Source of the DNA: CAVVAE01 sp963746185
GTDB taxonomy: Bacteria; Actinomycetota; Actinomycetes; Propionibacteriales; Nocardioidaceae
Direction of reading: 5' to 3'
DNA length: 64,000 nucleotides
NCBI GenBank assembly: GCA_963746185.1
Contig: CAVVAE010000004.1
Span: 992,001-1,056,000 of the forward strand
A program made the translations under genes and the position numbers. Of this stretch, positions 42,848 to 52,016 are shown one piece after another. Below the pieces are notes generated by a model, which was given only the letters and a program-made list of their open reading frames with translations, ran no database searches and had not been told where the DNA came from. Position 1 is the first letter of the stretch. The number at the start of each line of letters is the position of its first letter.

Positions 42848-43012
42848 GACCACTCCCTCACGTCGTTGGGTGCTCCCTACGCGCGTCGATCACCGGCCAG
42901 CCGGTGCCTCGCGGTGGAGCCGTTTGCAACCTACTGCATGCCTGCCCAGGCCGGCAGCCTGACTCGAGTGGGCCCGTTGTGGCCGCCACGACGATCGGCG
43001 TACCCTGAGTAT

Positions 43013-44416
43013 GTGAACGCTGTGGAGACCGCACCGATCCCGGCCAACGCCACCCTCGACGACGTGCCTGGCCCGAAGGGTGGGCCCCTTTTCGGCAACG
43101 CGATGGAGTTCCGCCGCGACCTGCTGGGTCACCTCACCCGAGGCATGCACCAGTACGGCGACGTGGTGGGCTACCCCATCGGCCCCCGCGGCACCCCGAT
43201 GCGGCTGAAGATCGTCGCCGCCCATCATCCCGACGACGTCCACCGGGTGCTGTCTCAGACCGAGCGGACCTTCACCAAGGACTCCATCGCGTTCCGCGCG
43301 ATGAAGGAGATGCTCGGCAACGGGCTGCTCAACTCCGAAGGCGACGAGTGGCGACGTCAGCGCCGCATCGTGCAGCCGCTGTTCACCCCGCGACGCGTCG
43401 ACGGCTACACCGCGCTGATGGCCGAGGAGTCCGCACGCACCACGGCGGAGGCTCCCACCGACGGCGCGACCGTCGACGCGCATCTGCTGATGATGAGCTA
43501 CACCCTGCGCGTCGTCGGAAGGGCCTTGTTCGGCGACAGCGTCGAGGACATGGTCCCCGTGCTCGACACGTTGGTGCCCGAGGTGTCCGCCCTGACCCGC
43601 CGCCGGATGTTCAGCCCGGTGCGCATTCCGATCGGCTACCCAGGACCCGGAAACCGTCGCGCTCGGCGGCTGCGCCATCAGGAGTACGCCGTCATCGACG
43701 AGATCCTCGCGCGTTCTCCGAAACCCGGTGAGCCGTCGTACGACGCCGAACGCGACGACCTCGTGACCCGCCTTCGCGAGGCCCGCGATCCCGAGACCGG
43801 CGACCCGATCAGCGAGGAGGAGATTCGCGACCAGGCACTGATCTTCCTGATGGCCGGGCACGAGACCACCGCTGGTGCACTCACGTTCACTCTCCACTTG
43901 CTCGGCCGACACCTTGAGATCCAGGACCAGGTGGCGGCGGAGATTCGCGACGTCCTTGGCGACGACGAGGTGCCGACTCCCGACCAGCTGCGCAAACTCA
44001 CGTGGACGCGCGCCGCGCTGCTCGAGGGGATGCGGCTCTTCCCCAGTGCGCACGCCACCGAGCGGTCGACCACGACCGAGACTGAGCTCGGCGGCTACCA
44101 CCTCCCGGCCGGGCAGATCGTGCTCGTGTCGCCGTGGACGACCCAGAGACACCCGGACTTCTGGCCAAACCCGGAGCAGTTCGACCCCTCGCGCTTTGTC
44201 GGTGAGCACGACCGGCCGCGCTACACCTACTTCCCGTTCGGTGGCGGACCACGGTCTTGTGTCGGCGAGCACTTCGCGATTCTCGAGGCGGTCGCGCTGC
44301 TGGCAACCCTGCTGCGAGCCCGTCGTGTGCGCAGCATTCGGGCGGAGATCCCGGTGACGCCCAACATCACCCTTCGCCCGGTCGGTGAGGTCCCGTTGGC
44401 GTTCGAGACCCGCTGA
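43013..44416 (+). CDS. Cytochrome P450
   Basis: This 467-residue protein has the I-helix AGHETTAGAL near 283, the ExxR motif EGMR near 340, and the haem loop FPFGGGPRSCVGEHF with Cys near 416. The N-terminus (DDVPGPKGGPLFGNA, RRQRRIVQPLFTPRR) resembles fatty-acid or steroid-oxidising families rather than antibiotic ones. No ferredoxin or reductase gene is adjacent. GTG 43013 begins just before the conserved proline-rich lead; the long open frame upstream is antisense to scoA. Confidence 0.92.
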   Translation: MNAVETAPIPANATLDDVPGPKGGPLFGNAMEFRRDLLGHLTRGMHQYGDVVGYPIGPRGTPMRLKIVAAHHPDDVHRVLSQTERTFTKDSIAFRAMKEMLGNGLLNSEGDEWRRQRRIVQPLFTPRRVDGYTALMAEESARTTAEAPTDGATVDAHLLMMSYTLRVVGRALFGDSVEDMVPVLDTLVPEVSALTRRRMFSPVRIPIGYPGPGNRRARRLRHQEYAVIDEILARSPKPGEPSYDAERDDLVTRLREARDPETGDPISEEEIRDQALIFLMAGHETTAGALTFTLHLLGRHLEIQDQVAAEIRDVLGDDEVPTPDQLRKLTWTRAALLEGMRLFPSAHATERSTTTETELGGYHLPAGQIVLVSPWTTQRHPDFWPNPEQFDPSRFVGEHDRPRYTYFPFGGGPRSCVGEHFAILEAVALLATLLRARRVRSIRAEIPVTPNITLRPVGEVPLAFETR

Positions 44417-44452
44417 CGGACGCCTCGCCGTCTGGCTCGTTCAGCGGCGGCT

Positions 44453-44923
44453 TCAGTCGTCGATGACGAGCGAGATCTCGTGCGGGGTGAAGCCGTGCCG
44501 GCCATAGAACCGCAGGGCACCCTCGTTCGCGGCGTACGCCTCGACCTGCAACCGAGCCGCCCCATGCTCCTTGGCCCAGGCGACGAAGCCGTCGACGAGC
44601 CGACTTCCGACGCCGCCACCACGGTGTGCCTCGCGTACGAACATGCTGACGAGCTCGGCCCGTGGACCCAGCCACATCTCTGACGCCTCCGAGAACGTGC
44701 CGACCAGATGACCCACGCACGCGCCGTCGGCGACCGCGACGAGAACCAGCGCGTGGTCGTCCGCGATCAGGTCCGCACACCAACGCTCACCGTGGTCACG
44801 AGGCCAGTCCTGGTTGCGGAGCGGGTCGCGCTGCCCCGCGTCCTCGGCGAAGAGCGCGGCGCTGGACGCGACCAGGCCCGCGATGTCGTCGGTAGTCGCC
44901 ACTCGGATCTGTACGTCGCTCAC
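44453..44923 (-). CDS. GNAT-family N-acetyltransferase
   Basis: This 156-residue GNAT protein has acetyl-CoA loop REAHRGGGVGSRLVDGF and a terminal VEAYAANEGALRFYGRHGF. It has an acidic N-terminal lead. The acceptor is unknown. It is convergent with the P450 gene and divergent from the ArsA-like pair. Confidence 0.88.
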   Translation of the reverse strand: MSDVQIRVATTDDIAGLVASSAALFAEDAGQRDPLRNQDWPRDHGERWCADLIADDHALVLVAVADGACVGHLVGTFSEASEMWLGPRAELVSMFVREAHRGGGVGSRLVDGFVAWAKEHGAARLQVEAYAANEGALRFYGRHGFTPHEISLVIDD

Positions 44924-45005
44924 GCGGTCACGCTACCCGACGATCCACAGCCCGATCAGCGTGACTGGACCGGCGCCGATCTCCACCGTGGCCTAGGCTC
45001 GAAAC

Positions 45006-46016
45006 GTGACTCCTGCCCAAGCCGCCGACTCCCCCGTGCGCCTGCATGTGGTCACGGGCAAGGGTGGCACCGGCAAGACAACGGTGGCGGGTTCACTGGC
45101 TCTCGCGCTCGCCTCAGGTGGCAAGAAAGTGCTGCTGTGTGAGGTGGAGGGACGGCAAGGGATCGCGTCGCTGTTCGACGTCGCCCCACTTCCGTACGGC
45201 GAGCGCCGTATCGCGGTCGGCTCCGACGGTGGAGAGGTCTACGCCCTCGCGATCGACCCGGAAGCGGCGTTGATGGAGTACCTCGACATGTTCTACCGGC
45301 TCGGCCGCGCCGGGAAGCTGCTCGACCGGTTCGGCGTGATCGACTTCGCCACCACTGTCGCGCCGGGTGTACGCGACGTGCTGCTGATCGGCAAGGTCTA
45401 CGAAGCCACCCACCGCAGGGAATCCGGCCGCCAGAGGAAGACGAAGGGCCAGCCGACGTACGACGCCGTGGTCCTCGACGCCCCACCCACCGGCCGGATC
45501 GGGCGGTTCCTCAACGTCAACACCGAGGTAGCCGGGATCGCGAAAGTGGGACCGATCCGCAACCAGGCGACGTCGATCATGCGCCTGCTTCAGTCGCCCG
45601 AAACCCGGGTGCACCTCGTCACCTCGTTGGAGGAGATGCCTGTGCAGGAGGCCCTCGACGGCGTGGACGAGCTGCATGGGATCGGGCTACCGGTCGGGGC
45701 CGTGATCGTCAACCAACTGCGCGTATCCGAGCTCACGCCAGGCGAGTTGGTGGCAGCCGGCAAGGGCCGCCTCGACGAGGGCGAGATTGCGGCTGCGTTG
45801 AAGGAGGCCGGTGTCTCTGCGGACGACAAGGCGTTGGTTGGTCTGCTCGACGAGGCCCGACAACATGCAGAGCGAGTCGCGCTCGAGCGGCACCAGCGCC
45901 AACGCCTCGAAGGTTCAGGCCAGGGCATTGTCGAGCTGCCGTACCTGCCCGACGGGATCGACCTCGGAGCGCTCTACGAGCTCGCCGACATCCTCTGCTC
46001 GAGCGAGGTCATCTGA
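45006..46016 (+). CDS. ArsA/Get3-like ATPase, first of a pair
   Basis: This 336-residue protein has deviant Walker A VTGKGGTGKTTVAG with the signature Lys, and DAPPTGRIGRFL as the switch II/A' region. It matches Rv3679 in position; in mycobacteria Rv3679 and Rv3680 form a Get3-like complex (named BagA/BagB) related to tail-anchored protein targeting or surface function. A GTG start is used; the partner gene starts one base after its stop, implying a fixed ratio. Confidence 0.9.
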   Translation: MTPAQAADSPVRLHVVTGKGGTGKTTVAGSLALALASGGKKVLLCEVEGRQGIASLFDVAPLPYGERRIAVGSDGGEVYALAIDPEAALMEYLDMFYRLGRAGKLLDRFGVIDFATTVAPGVRDVLLIGKVYEATHRRESGRQRKTKGQPTYDAVVLDAPPTGRIGRFLNVNTEVAGIAKVGPIRNQATSIMRLLQSPETRVHLVTSLEEMPVQEALDGVDELHGIGLPVGAVIVNQLRVSELTPGELVAAGKGRLDEGEIAAALKEAGVSADDKALVGLLDEARQHAERVALERHQRQRLEGSGQGIVELPYLPDGIDLGALYELADILCSSEVI

Positions 46017-46017
46017 C

Positions 46018-47229
46018 ATGCCGCGACGTTCACAGACCGGCCGACGACCCAAAACCCAACCGGGGCGGGGCAACCAGCCACGGGTCGGCCCGCTCACGGG
46101 CCGACTGGCCGAGGTGCCCACGCTCGATATCGACGGTCTCATCGCCGACCCCTCCGTGCACATCGTCGTGTGCTGCGGCTCTGGCGGCGTCGGCAAGACC
46201 ACGACGTCAGCGACCCTCGGGCTGCGTGCCGCCGAACAGGGACGCAAGGTGGTCGTGCTGACGATCGATCCCGCCCGCCGGCTCGCGCAGGCGATGGGTT
46301 TGGGCGAGCTCGACAACACTCCGCGTCCGGTGAGGGGCGCCGACACGGCGAACGGCGGCAGCCTCGACGCGATGATGCTCGACATGAAGCGCACGTTCGA
46401 CGAGGTCGTCGAGTCACATGCATCACCCGCGAAGGCGGCGCAGATCCTCGCGAACCCCTTCTACCAGGCGCTGTCGAGCTCTTTCGCCGGCACGCAGGAG
46501 TACATGGCGATGGAGAAGCTCGGACAGCTGCATGCGGAGTCGCTGTCGAGCGGGCGCTGGGACCTGATCGTGGTCGACACCCCACCGTCTCGTTCGGCGC
46601 TGGACTTCCTCGATGCGCCCGAGCGGTTGTCGTCATTCCTCGACGGCCGGCTGATCAAGCTGCTGCTCACTCCGGCCAAGGGGTCTGCGCGGCTCCTCTC
46701 TGCCGGCATGAACGTGGTGACGAACGCGATCACGAAGGTGATCGGGGGGCAGATGCTGCGCGACGTACAGACGTTCGTCGCTGCGTTCGACACCCTCTTC
46801 GGCGGATTTCGGGCTCGCGCGGAGCAGACCTACGAGATCCTCAAGGACCCCCAGACCGCGTTCCTCGTCGTGGCATCACCCGATGCCGACGCATTGCGGG
46901 AGGCCGCGTTCTTCGTGGAGCGGTTGGGCGAGGAGCACATGCCGTTGGCCGGCCTGGTGCTCAACCGCGTCACCACCGACGCAGCGCCGGGGATCTCGGC
47001 GCAGGCGGCGCTCGCGGGAGCCGAGCGTTTGGACGACGACCACCTGGTCACGGCCGCGTTGCTGCGGCTTCACGCGGAGCGACTTGGGCGGATCAATCGC
47101 GAACGAACGTTGAGGCGCCGGTTCGCGGCGGCCCATCCGGGGGTGTCGACGGCCACCGTGGCTGCGCTGCCGACCGACGTCCATGACCTGGAGTCACTGC
47201 GTTACGTCGGCTCGCTGCTGGCGGCCTAG
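46018..47229 (+). CDS. ArsA/Get3-like ATPase, second of a pair
   Basis: This 403-residue protein has a basic 35-residue lead, then CCGSGGVGKTTTSA: the catalytic Lys is present but the signature Lys of the deviant Walker A is Ser. VVDTPPSRSALDFLDAP gives the switch region. A large helical insertion separates the two halves. Pairing with the upstream subunit, which has the signature Lys, suggests a heterodimer with one complete and one incomplete site. The start is ATG 46018. Confidence 0.9.
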   Translation: MPRRSQTGRRPKTQPGRGNQPRVGPLTGRLAEVPTLDIDGLIADPSVHIVVCCGSGGVGKTTTSATLGLRAAEQGRKVVVLTIDPARRLAQAMGLGELDNTPRPVRGADTANGGSLDAMMLDMKRTFDEVVESHASPAKAAQILANPFYQALSSSFAGTQEYMAMEKLGQLHAESLSSGRWDLIVVDTPPSRSALDFLDAPERLSSFLDGRLIKLLLTPAKGSARLLSAGMNVVTNAITKVIGGQMLRDVQTFVAAFDTLFGGFRARAEQTYEILKDPQTAFLVVASPDADALREAAFFVERLGEEHMPLAGLVLNRVTTDAAPGISAQAALAGAERLDDDHLVTAALLRLHAERLGRINRERTLRRRFAAAHPGVSTATVAALPTDVHDLESLRYVGSLLAA

Positions 47230-47289
47230 CGGGCTCTGTCGCGCCAAGGCGACGAGGTGCGGCGGGGTCATCATGCATTGCCGACAACC

Positions 47290-47347
47290 GACAACACCGC
47301 TAGAGACGGCTCACCCCTCCGGAGTCGTCTCGAGCGCTGTTGTTGTC
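47290..47347. terminator. Bidirectional hairpin between ArsA-like and whiB genes
   Basis: A long imperfect inverted repeat (GACAAC..GCTAGAGACG with CGTCTCGAGC..GTTGTTGTC) brackets a loop of about 16 bases between the stops of two convergent genes, placed to end both transcripts. Confidence 0.6.
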
Positions 47348-47366
47348 GTGCGTGATGGTTCCGAGG

Positions 47367-47678
47367 TCAGCTGACCGCGGTCTGGCTTGCTGTGGCGGAA
47401 ATCGTCACGTGCTGCTCGCGGGCCGCCTCAAGGAGGCCGCGCCAGGAGGTCACGTTGGGACGGCGGCGAAGGAGAGCACGACGCTCACGCTCCGTCATAC
47501 CTCCCCAGACGCCCCATTCGATGTTGTTGTCCAGGGCCTCCGCGAGGCATTCGGTCCGGACGGGGCATTGCCCGCAGACCTGCTTCGCGCGATTTTGTGC
47601 TGCACCGCGGACAAAAAGTTCGTCGGGTCGTGCGCCCTTGCAAGATGCGGCATCTGCCCAGTGCTCGTTCCAAGTCAT
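47367..47678 (-). CDS. WhiB-family iron-sulfur transcription factor (WhiB4/WblA type)
   Basis: This 103-residue protein has four Cys (13, 35, 38 and 44) forming the C-x2-C-x5-C plus distal Cys cluster for 4Fe-4S, then the turn GVWGGMTERERRALLRRRP, with a basic helix for DNA contact. Position opposite the PonA gene and behind the ArsA-like pair matches mycobacterial WhiB4 (Rv3681c), an oxygen- and redox-responsive regulator; Streptomyces WblA is equivalent. ATG 47678 is preferred over TTG 47684. Confidence 0.93.
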   Translation of the reverse strand: MTWNEHWADAASCKGARPDELFVRGAAQNRAKQVCGQCPVRTECLAEALDNNIEWGVWGGMTERERRALLRRRPNVTSWRGLLEAAREQHVTISATASQTAVS

Positions 47679-47811
47679 GTCCAATGTCCCTACCGAGAGA
47701 AGAATGAGCCTTTCTGAGTCACCATGGGTGAGATACCTCTAAGATCCTCAGTGACCTGAACGTTACGGAGACACGTAGCGGCTCCGGAAGGTCCGAACTG
47801 GTCAACCTATG

Positions 47812-47857
47812 TAGTCACTTCGGGCTATTTACGTCTAGTCACTCTGAGTAATTACTC
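47812..47857. promoter_or_regulatory. Operator-like repeat cluster between whiB and ponA
   Basis: The 8-mer TAGTCACT occurs at 47812-47819 and 47836-47843, 24 bases apart (about two helical turns), followed by the perfect palindrome GAGTAATTACTC at 47846-47857. Related GAGTCACC and CAGTGACC words lie at about 47716 and 47749. This AT-rich island lies in the 310-bp divergent promoter region. Confidence 0.55.
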
Positions 47858-47988
47858 CTGGATACGCCACATTTTCCGGCGCCGTACTGGCAGGGTCTTC
47901 GCTCCGCGAACGCGCAAGTCCCGGCCGCCTCCTCGCCCTGCGAACGCACAATGCGACTTATTCAGGCGGGTCACGTAACCTGATACGC

Positions 47989-50439
47989 ATGTTTCGGCTA
48001 GCTCGTCCTGCTCGTCATGAGGGTGGACTGGTCCACCAGATCATCGTGATCATTGGTGTCAGCGTCCTTTCCGGAGTCCTCATCGCGGGTCTCGCGCTGC
48101 CCTGGGTCGGATTGATCAGCAAAGGCGCCGAGAACAGCGCCGAGACGGTCAAGGACTTCCCGAAGCCGCTCGAGTTCAATCCCCTCGATGAGCGCACTCG
48201 CGTCCTGGCCTCTGACGGCACCCGGATTGCGACGTTCTACGACGAGAACCGCAAGTACGTCCCCCTCTCGAGGATCTCCGGTGAGATGCGGCAAGCACTC
48301 ATCGCTATCGAGGACTCACGCTTCTACGAGCATGGCGCTCTCGACGTGCGCGGCACGCTGCGCGCCTTGTTCATCAACCAGGCGAAGGCCGAGACGATCC
48401 AGGGTGGCTCTTCGCTCACCCAGCAGCTCGTCAAGCTGACGCTGCAGGAGAACGCCACCACGGCAGAGCAGGCGCAGGCGGCCAGCGCCAAGAGCTACGC
48501 CCGCAAGCTCGACGAGCTCAGGTACGCCGTCTGGGTCGAGGACCACCTGACGAAGGACCAGATCCTCGAGCACTACCTCAACACCGCGTACTTCGGCGAC
48601 GGGGCCTACGGCATCGAGGCGGCCGCCTACCACTACTTCCGCACCCGGGCAGCCAAGCTCGACCTGGCCCAGTCGGCGCTGCTCGCGGGATTGGTCAAGA
48701 ACCCCACGGGATATGACCCGACCAACAACCGTGAAGTCGCCCGCGATCGTCGTAACACCGTCATCACGAAGATGCTCGACTTGCACGTGATCACCACGGC
48801 CGAGGCCAAGAAGGCCATGAAGGCTCCACTTGGGCTGCGGATGGGCTACTTCGCCAACGGCTGCGTGAGCTCGGTGTCGCCGTTCTTCTGCCAGTACCTG
48901 CTGAGGTACCTGCTCAACTCACCTGCCCTGGGCAAGACCGTCGATGAGCGTCGGCACGCCGTCTACGGCGGCGGTCTCACGATCCAGAGCACGATCGACC
49001 TGCGCTTCCAGAAGGCTGCCAGCGAGTCCGTGAAGTCTCACGTCTACAAGGACGACAAGGCGATTGGCGCCCTGGCCATGGTCGAGCCCGGCACCGGCTA
49101 CGTGCGGGCGCTGGCGCAGTCCCGACCGATGGGGCCGAAGAAGCACAAGGGCGAGACATTCCTCAACTACACCGTGCCGAAGATGTACGGCGACTCCAAC
49201 GGCTTCCAGGCCGGCTCGACGTTCAAGGTGTTCGTGCTCTCGCAGGCGATCAAGCAGGGAATCCCGCTCAACAAGACCATCAACTCTCCAGCGGCTGTCA
49301 CGGTCGACCTAGGCAGCTACAAGACCTGCGGCGGCTACTACCAGTCGAGTCAGTCGTTCACGTTCCACAACTCCACCGACAGCGGAACCATGAACCTCTA
49401 CACCGGGACACAGCTGTCGGTGAACACGTTCTTCGTCCAGCTCGAGCAGATGACCGGGCTGTGCGGACCATGGAACCTGGCCGAGCAGATGGGCATCCAG
49501 CTCGAGGACCCCGCGCAGAACCGGGTCCCGTCGTTCACGCTCGGGATCGTCGACGTCAGCCCCCTGGAGATGGCAGAGGCGTATGCCACGTTCGCCAACC
49601 GCGGCGTGCACTGCGCATCCACCCCCATCCTCGAGATCCGCGACCGCCAGAACCAGGTGATCCCCACTCCGGGTCCGCAGTGCAACCGGGTGCTCAAGCC
49701 CGCGGTGGCCGACGCGGTCAACGACATCCTGAAGGGCGTCTTGGCGCCTGACGGGTTCGGCGCCGCCCTGGCGCTCGACCAGGACGCGGCTGGCAAGACC
49801 GGTACTGTCGCCCCGGCGAAGTCCGTCTGGTTCGTCGGATACACACCCACGCTCTCCACCGCATCGATGATCGCCGGTGTCCAGAAGAACGGCGACGGCG
49901 CGAACATCGACTACACCGTGATTGGCGGGGTCAACGTCGGGAGCGTGCACGGCTCGACGACAGCCGGACCGATGTGGGGTGACGCGATGAAGGCCATCCA
50001 GCAGTGGTTGCCCGACCGTAGCTTCGTCTCCCCCGACCCGAGCGTCGTGAACGGGCAGACTGTGCCGATCCCGTCGTTCTACGGTCAGCCGCCGGAGGTG
50101 GCGGCCCAGGAGCTCTCGAAGCTGGGGTTCAACCCGCAGATCTCCTACAGCGTCAACTCCAGTGCACCCCAAGGCACCGTGGCCTACACATCACCGTCGT
50201 TCGAGGGAGTCACGGGTGAGACCGTGAGCATCTACATCTCCAACGGGACCCCGCCGCCCACCAATCCGCCGCCCGGCGACGGTGACGGCGACGGCGACGG
50301 CGGCGGAGACGGAGACGGCCCTGGTGATGGGGGTGGCCCGCCCGGCGGTGGTGGCCCGCCCGGCGGTGGTGGCCCGCCCGGCGGCGGTGGTCCACCTGGC
50401 GGCGGAGGCGACGGCCCCGGCAACGGTAACGGCCCCTAA
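47989..50439 (+). CDS. Bifunctional penicillin-binding protein with PASTA domain (PonA2-like)
   Basis: This 816-residue class A PBP has one N-terminal membrane helix (15-42), GT51 glycosyltransferase with Glu109 in EDSRFYEH, transpeptidase with Ser410 (GSTFK), SVN at 477-479 and KTG at 603-605, one PASTA domain (about 690-750) and a Gly/Pro/Asp-rich tail with GGGGPP repeats. It polymerises and cross-links peptidoglycan outside the membrane. Position matches Rv3682. No ribosome site is visible; TAACCT at 47976 could be a -10 box giving a leaderless mRNA. Confidence 0.94.
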   Translation: MFRLARPARHEGGLVHQIIVIIGVSVLSGVLIAGLALPWVGLISKGAENSAETVKDFPKPLEFNPLDERTRVLASDGTRIATFYDENRKYVPLSRISGEMRQALIAIEDSRFYEHGALDVRGTLRALFINQAKAETIQGGSSLTQQLVKLTLQENATTAEQAQAASAKSYARKLDELRYAVWVEDHLTKDQILEHYLNTAYFGDGAYGIEAAAYHYFRTRAAKLDLAQSALLAGLVKNPTGYDPTNNREVARDRRNTVITKMLDLHVITTAEAKKAMKAPLGLRMGYFANGCVSSVSPFFCQYLLRYLLNSPALGKTVDERRHAVYGGGLTIQSTIDLRFQKAASESVKSHVYKDDKAIGALAMVEPGTGYVRALAQSRPMGPKKHKGETFLNYTVPKMYGDSNGFQAGSTFKVFVLSQAIKQGIPLNKTINSPAAVTVDLGSYKTCGGYYQSSQSFTFHNSTDSGTMNLYTGTQLSVNTFFVQLEQMTGLCGPWNLAEQMGIQLEDPAQNRVPSFTLGIVDVSPLEMAEAYATFANRGVHCASTPILEIRDRQNQVIPTPGPQCNRVLKPAVADAVNDILKGVLAPDGFGAALALDQDAAGKTGTVAPAKSVWFVGYTPTLSTASMIAGVQKNGDGANIDYTVIGGVNVGSVHGSTTAGPMWGDAMKAIQQWLPDRSFVSPDPSVVNGQTVPIPSFYGQPPEVAAQELSKLGFNPQISYSVNSSAPQGTVAYTSPSFEGVTGETVSIYISNGTPPPTNPPPGDGDGDGDGGGDGDGPGDGGGPPGGGGPPGGGGPPGGGGPPGGGGDGPGNGNGP
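50332..50410 (+). repeat. 18-bp coding tandem repeat (GGGGPP units) in PBP tail
   Basis: About four 18-base units (GGTGGCCCGCCCGGCGGT and variants) encode repeated Gly-Gly-Gly-Gly-Pro-Pro. The first units are nearly identical and the last diverge, so the number may vary between strains by slippage. Confidence 0.8.
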
Positions 50440-50492
50440 CTCAGGCGGCGCAACGCCAGCGTTGCCCCTCCTAGCACCTGGCTGCAACGGGG

Positions 50493-50951
50493 TCAGCTCA
50501 GCTGTCGGCGTACCTCGGCTGAGACGACGCCACCATCTGCGCGACCCTTCACCTGAGGGGTGATCGCGCCCATCACGCGGCCCATCGCGCGCATGCCGTC
50601 GCCGGCCACTCCGAGATCCGCGATGGTGGCGGTCACCAAGACGGCGATCTCGTCGTCAGTCATCGGCTCGGGCAGGAACTCCGCGATGATGGCGGCCTCG
50701 GCGCGCTCCTTGGCGGCCAACTCCGGACGGTTCGCGTCGGCAAAGGCGGTGGCAGCCTCGCGCCGCTTCTTCCCCTCGCTGGCCAGAACCGTCGTCACGT
50801 CGTCGTCGGTGAGTTCACGCGCCTGCTTGCCGGACACCTCGGCGTTGGTGATGGCGGTGAGCACCATCCGAAGCGTCGACGACCGCAGTTCATCGCGCGC
50901 CTTCATCGATGTCGTCAGTTCGTCACGAAGCCGGTCCTTCAACAAAGCCAT
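50493..50951 (-). CDS. GatB/YqeY domain protein
   Basis: This 152-residue protein has MALLKDRLRDELTTSMKARD, RREAATAFADANRPELAAKE and FLPEPMTDDEI, the complete YqeY pattern. The domain resembles the tRNA-binding tail of GatB; a role in aminoacyl-tRNA metabolism is assumed for the family. ATG 50951 is chosen at the conserved MALLKDRL. It is convergent with the PBP gene and divergent from the phosphoesterase by 25 bases. Confidence 0.92.
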   Translation of the reverse strand: MALLKDRLRDELTTSMKARDELRSSTLRMVLTAITNAEVSGKQARELTDDDVTTVLASEGKKRREAATAFADANRPELAAKERAEAAIIAEFLPEPMTDDEIAVLVTATIADLGVAGDGMRAMGRVMGAITPQVKGRADGGVVSAEVRRQLS

Positions 50952-50976
50952 GGTTCCAGTGTGACAGCCTGGTCCG

Positions 50977-51882
50977 ATGCATCCGCTGCTCAAGGTCTCC
51001 GCCGGCCTGCTCGCTGCTGGTGCCGGCACGCTGGCCTACAGCGCAGGTTATGAGGTCCGCGCGTTCCGACTGCGCGAAGCCACCATCCCCTGCCTTCCTG
51101 CCGGCCACGCTCCGCTTCGGGTGCTCCACCTCTCCGACATCCACCTGACGCCAACCCAGCAACGCAAGCAGGAGTGGCTGCGCGGACTCGCCTCCCTCGA
51201 ACCTGACCTGGTCATCAACACCGGTGACAACCTGAGTCATGCCGAGTCGGTGCCCTACGTGATGGACTCGCTCGGCGCTCTCGCCGAGCTGCCAGGAGTT
51301 TTTGTCTTCGGCTCGAACGACTACTGGGGTCCGGTGCTGAAGAACCCGCTGCGCTACTTCCTGAAGGGCGGCGGCAAGAAGCGTTTCCACGGACCGCCGC
51401 TGCCGTGGCGGGAGCTCCGCGACGAGTTCAGCCGGGCCGGTTGGCTCGACCTCACCAACCAGCGCGGCGAGCTGACCGTCGGCGAGACGCGGATTGCGTT
51501 TGCCGGTGTCGACGATCCACACCTGCGCTACGACAAACTCGATGCGGTTGCAGGACCTGCTGACGACACGGCCGACCTGCGGCTGGGTGTGGCTCATGCG
51601 CCGTACAAGCGGGTGCTGGACGCCTTCACCACCGACGGCTATGACGCGATCCTGGCCGGCCACACCCACGGTGGACAGCTGCGTGTGCCCGGGTACGGCG
51701 CGCTGGTCACCAACTGCGATATCGAGCCGCGTCGCTCGCGAGGACTGCACCACCACGAGGCCATGAACCGACGCGCGTGGCTGCACGTTTCGGCAGGGCT
51801 GGGTACGTCGCCGTACGCGCCGTACCGGTTCTGCTGCTACCCGGAAGCGACGCTGCTGACGCTGACCGAAACAGGTCGATGA
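50977..51882 (+). CDS. Membrane-anchored metallophosphoesterase
   Basis: This 301-residue protein has an N-terminal hydrophobic helix, then metal motifs LSDIHLT, NTGDN, GSND (in place of GNHE) and GHTHGG. It matches Rv3683-type calcineurin-like phosphoesterases (YkuE-like, two-metal). The substrate is not known; UDP-sugar or lipid substrates are possible. It ends just before tRNA-Pro. Confidence 0.92.
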   Translation: MHPLLKVSAGLLAAGAGTLAYSAGYEVRAFRLREATIPCLPAGHAPLRVLHLSDIHLTPTQQRKQEWLRGLASLEPDLVINTGDNLSHAESVPYVMDSLGALAELPGVFVFGSNDYWGPVLKNPLRYFLKGGGKKRFHGPPLPWRELRDEFSRAGWLDLTNQRGELTVGETRIAFAGVDDPHLRYDKLDAVAGPADDTADLRLGVAHAPYKRVLDAFTTDGYDAILAGHTHGGQLRVPGYGALVTNCDIEPRRSRGLHHHEAMNRRAWLHVSAGLGTSPYAPYRFCCYPEATLLTLTETGR

Positions 51883-51887
51883 CTGGA

Positions 51888-51917
51888 TTTAGTGCAGCGC
51901 AGGGGCTCCGGTAGACT
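51888..51917 (+). promoter_or_regulatory. Candidate promoter of tRNA-Pro
   Basis: TTTAGT (51888) and TAGACT (51912-51917) are 18 bases apart; the -10 lies 11 bases before the tRNA. The same TAGACT hexamer precedes the SRP RNA gene on the other strand. Confidence 0.45.
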
Positions 51918-51928
51918 CGCTCCGCCCT

Positions 51929-52005
51929 CGGGCTGTGGCGCAGCTTGGTAGCGCGCGTCGTTCGGGACGACGAGGCCGCAGGTTCAAATCCTGTCAGCCC
52001 GACCA
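51929..52005 (+). tRNA. tRNA-Pro(CGG)
   Basis: The acceptor CGGGCTG pairs with CAGCCCG (51995-52001); the D-arm GCGCAGCTTGGTAGCGC, anticodon stem GTCGT/ACGAC with loop TTCGGGA (anticodon CGG) and T-arm GGTTCAAATCC are all present. CCA is encoded (52003-52005). Confidence 0.96.
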
Positions 52006-52016
52006 GGGACACCTCA

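Noticed and set aside
42053..43012. Long N-terminal extension of the P450 frame
   Set aside because: It is antisense to scoA and the promoter region; P450 homology begins after the GTG at 43013.
50282..50423. Tandem repeats that might suggest a CRISPR or minisatellite
   Set aside because: The units are contiguous, have no spacers and encode in-frame Gly/Pro repeats of the PBP tail.
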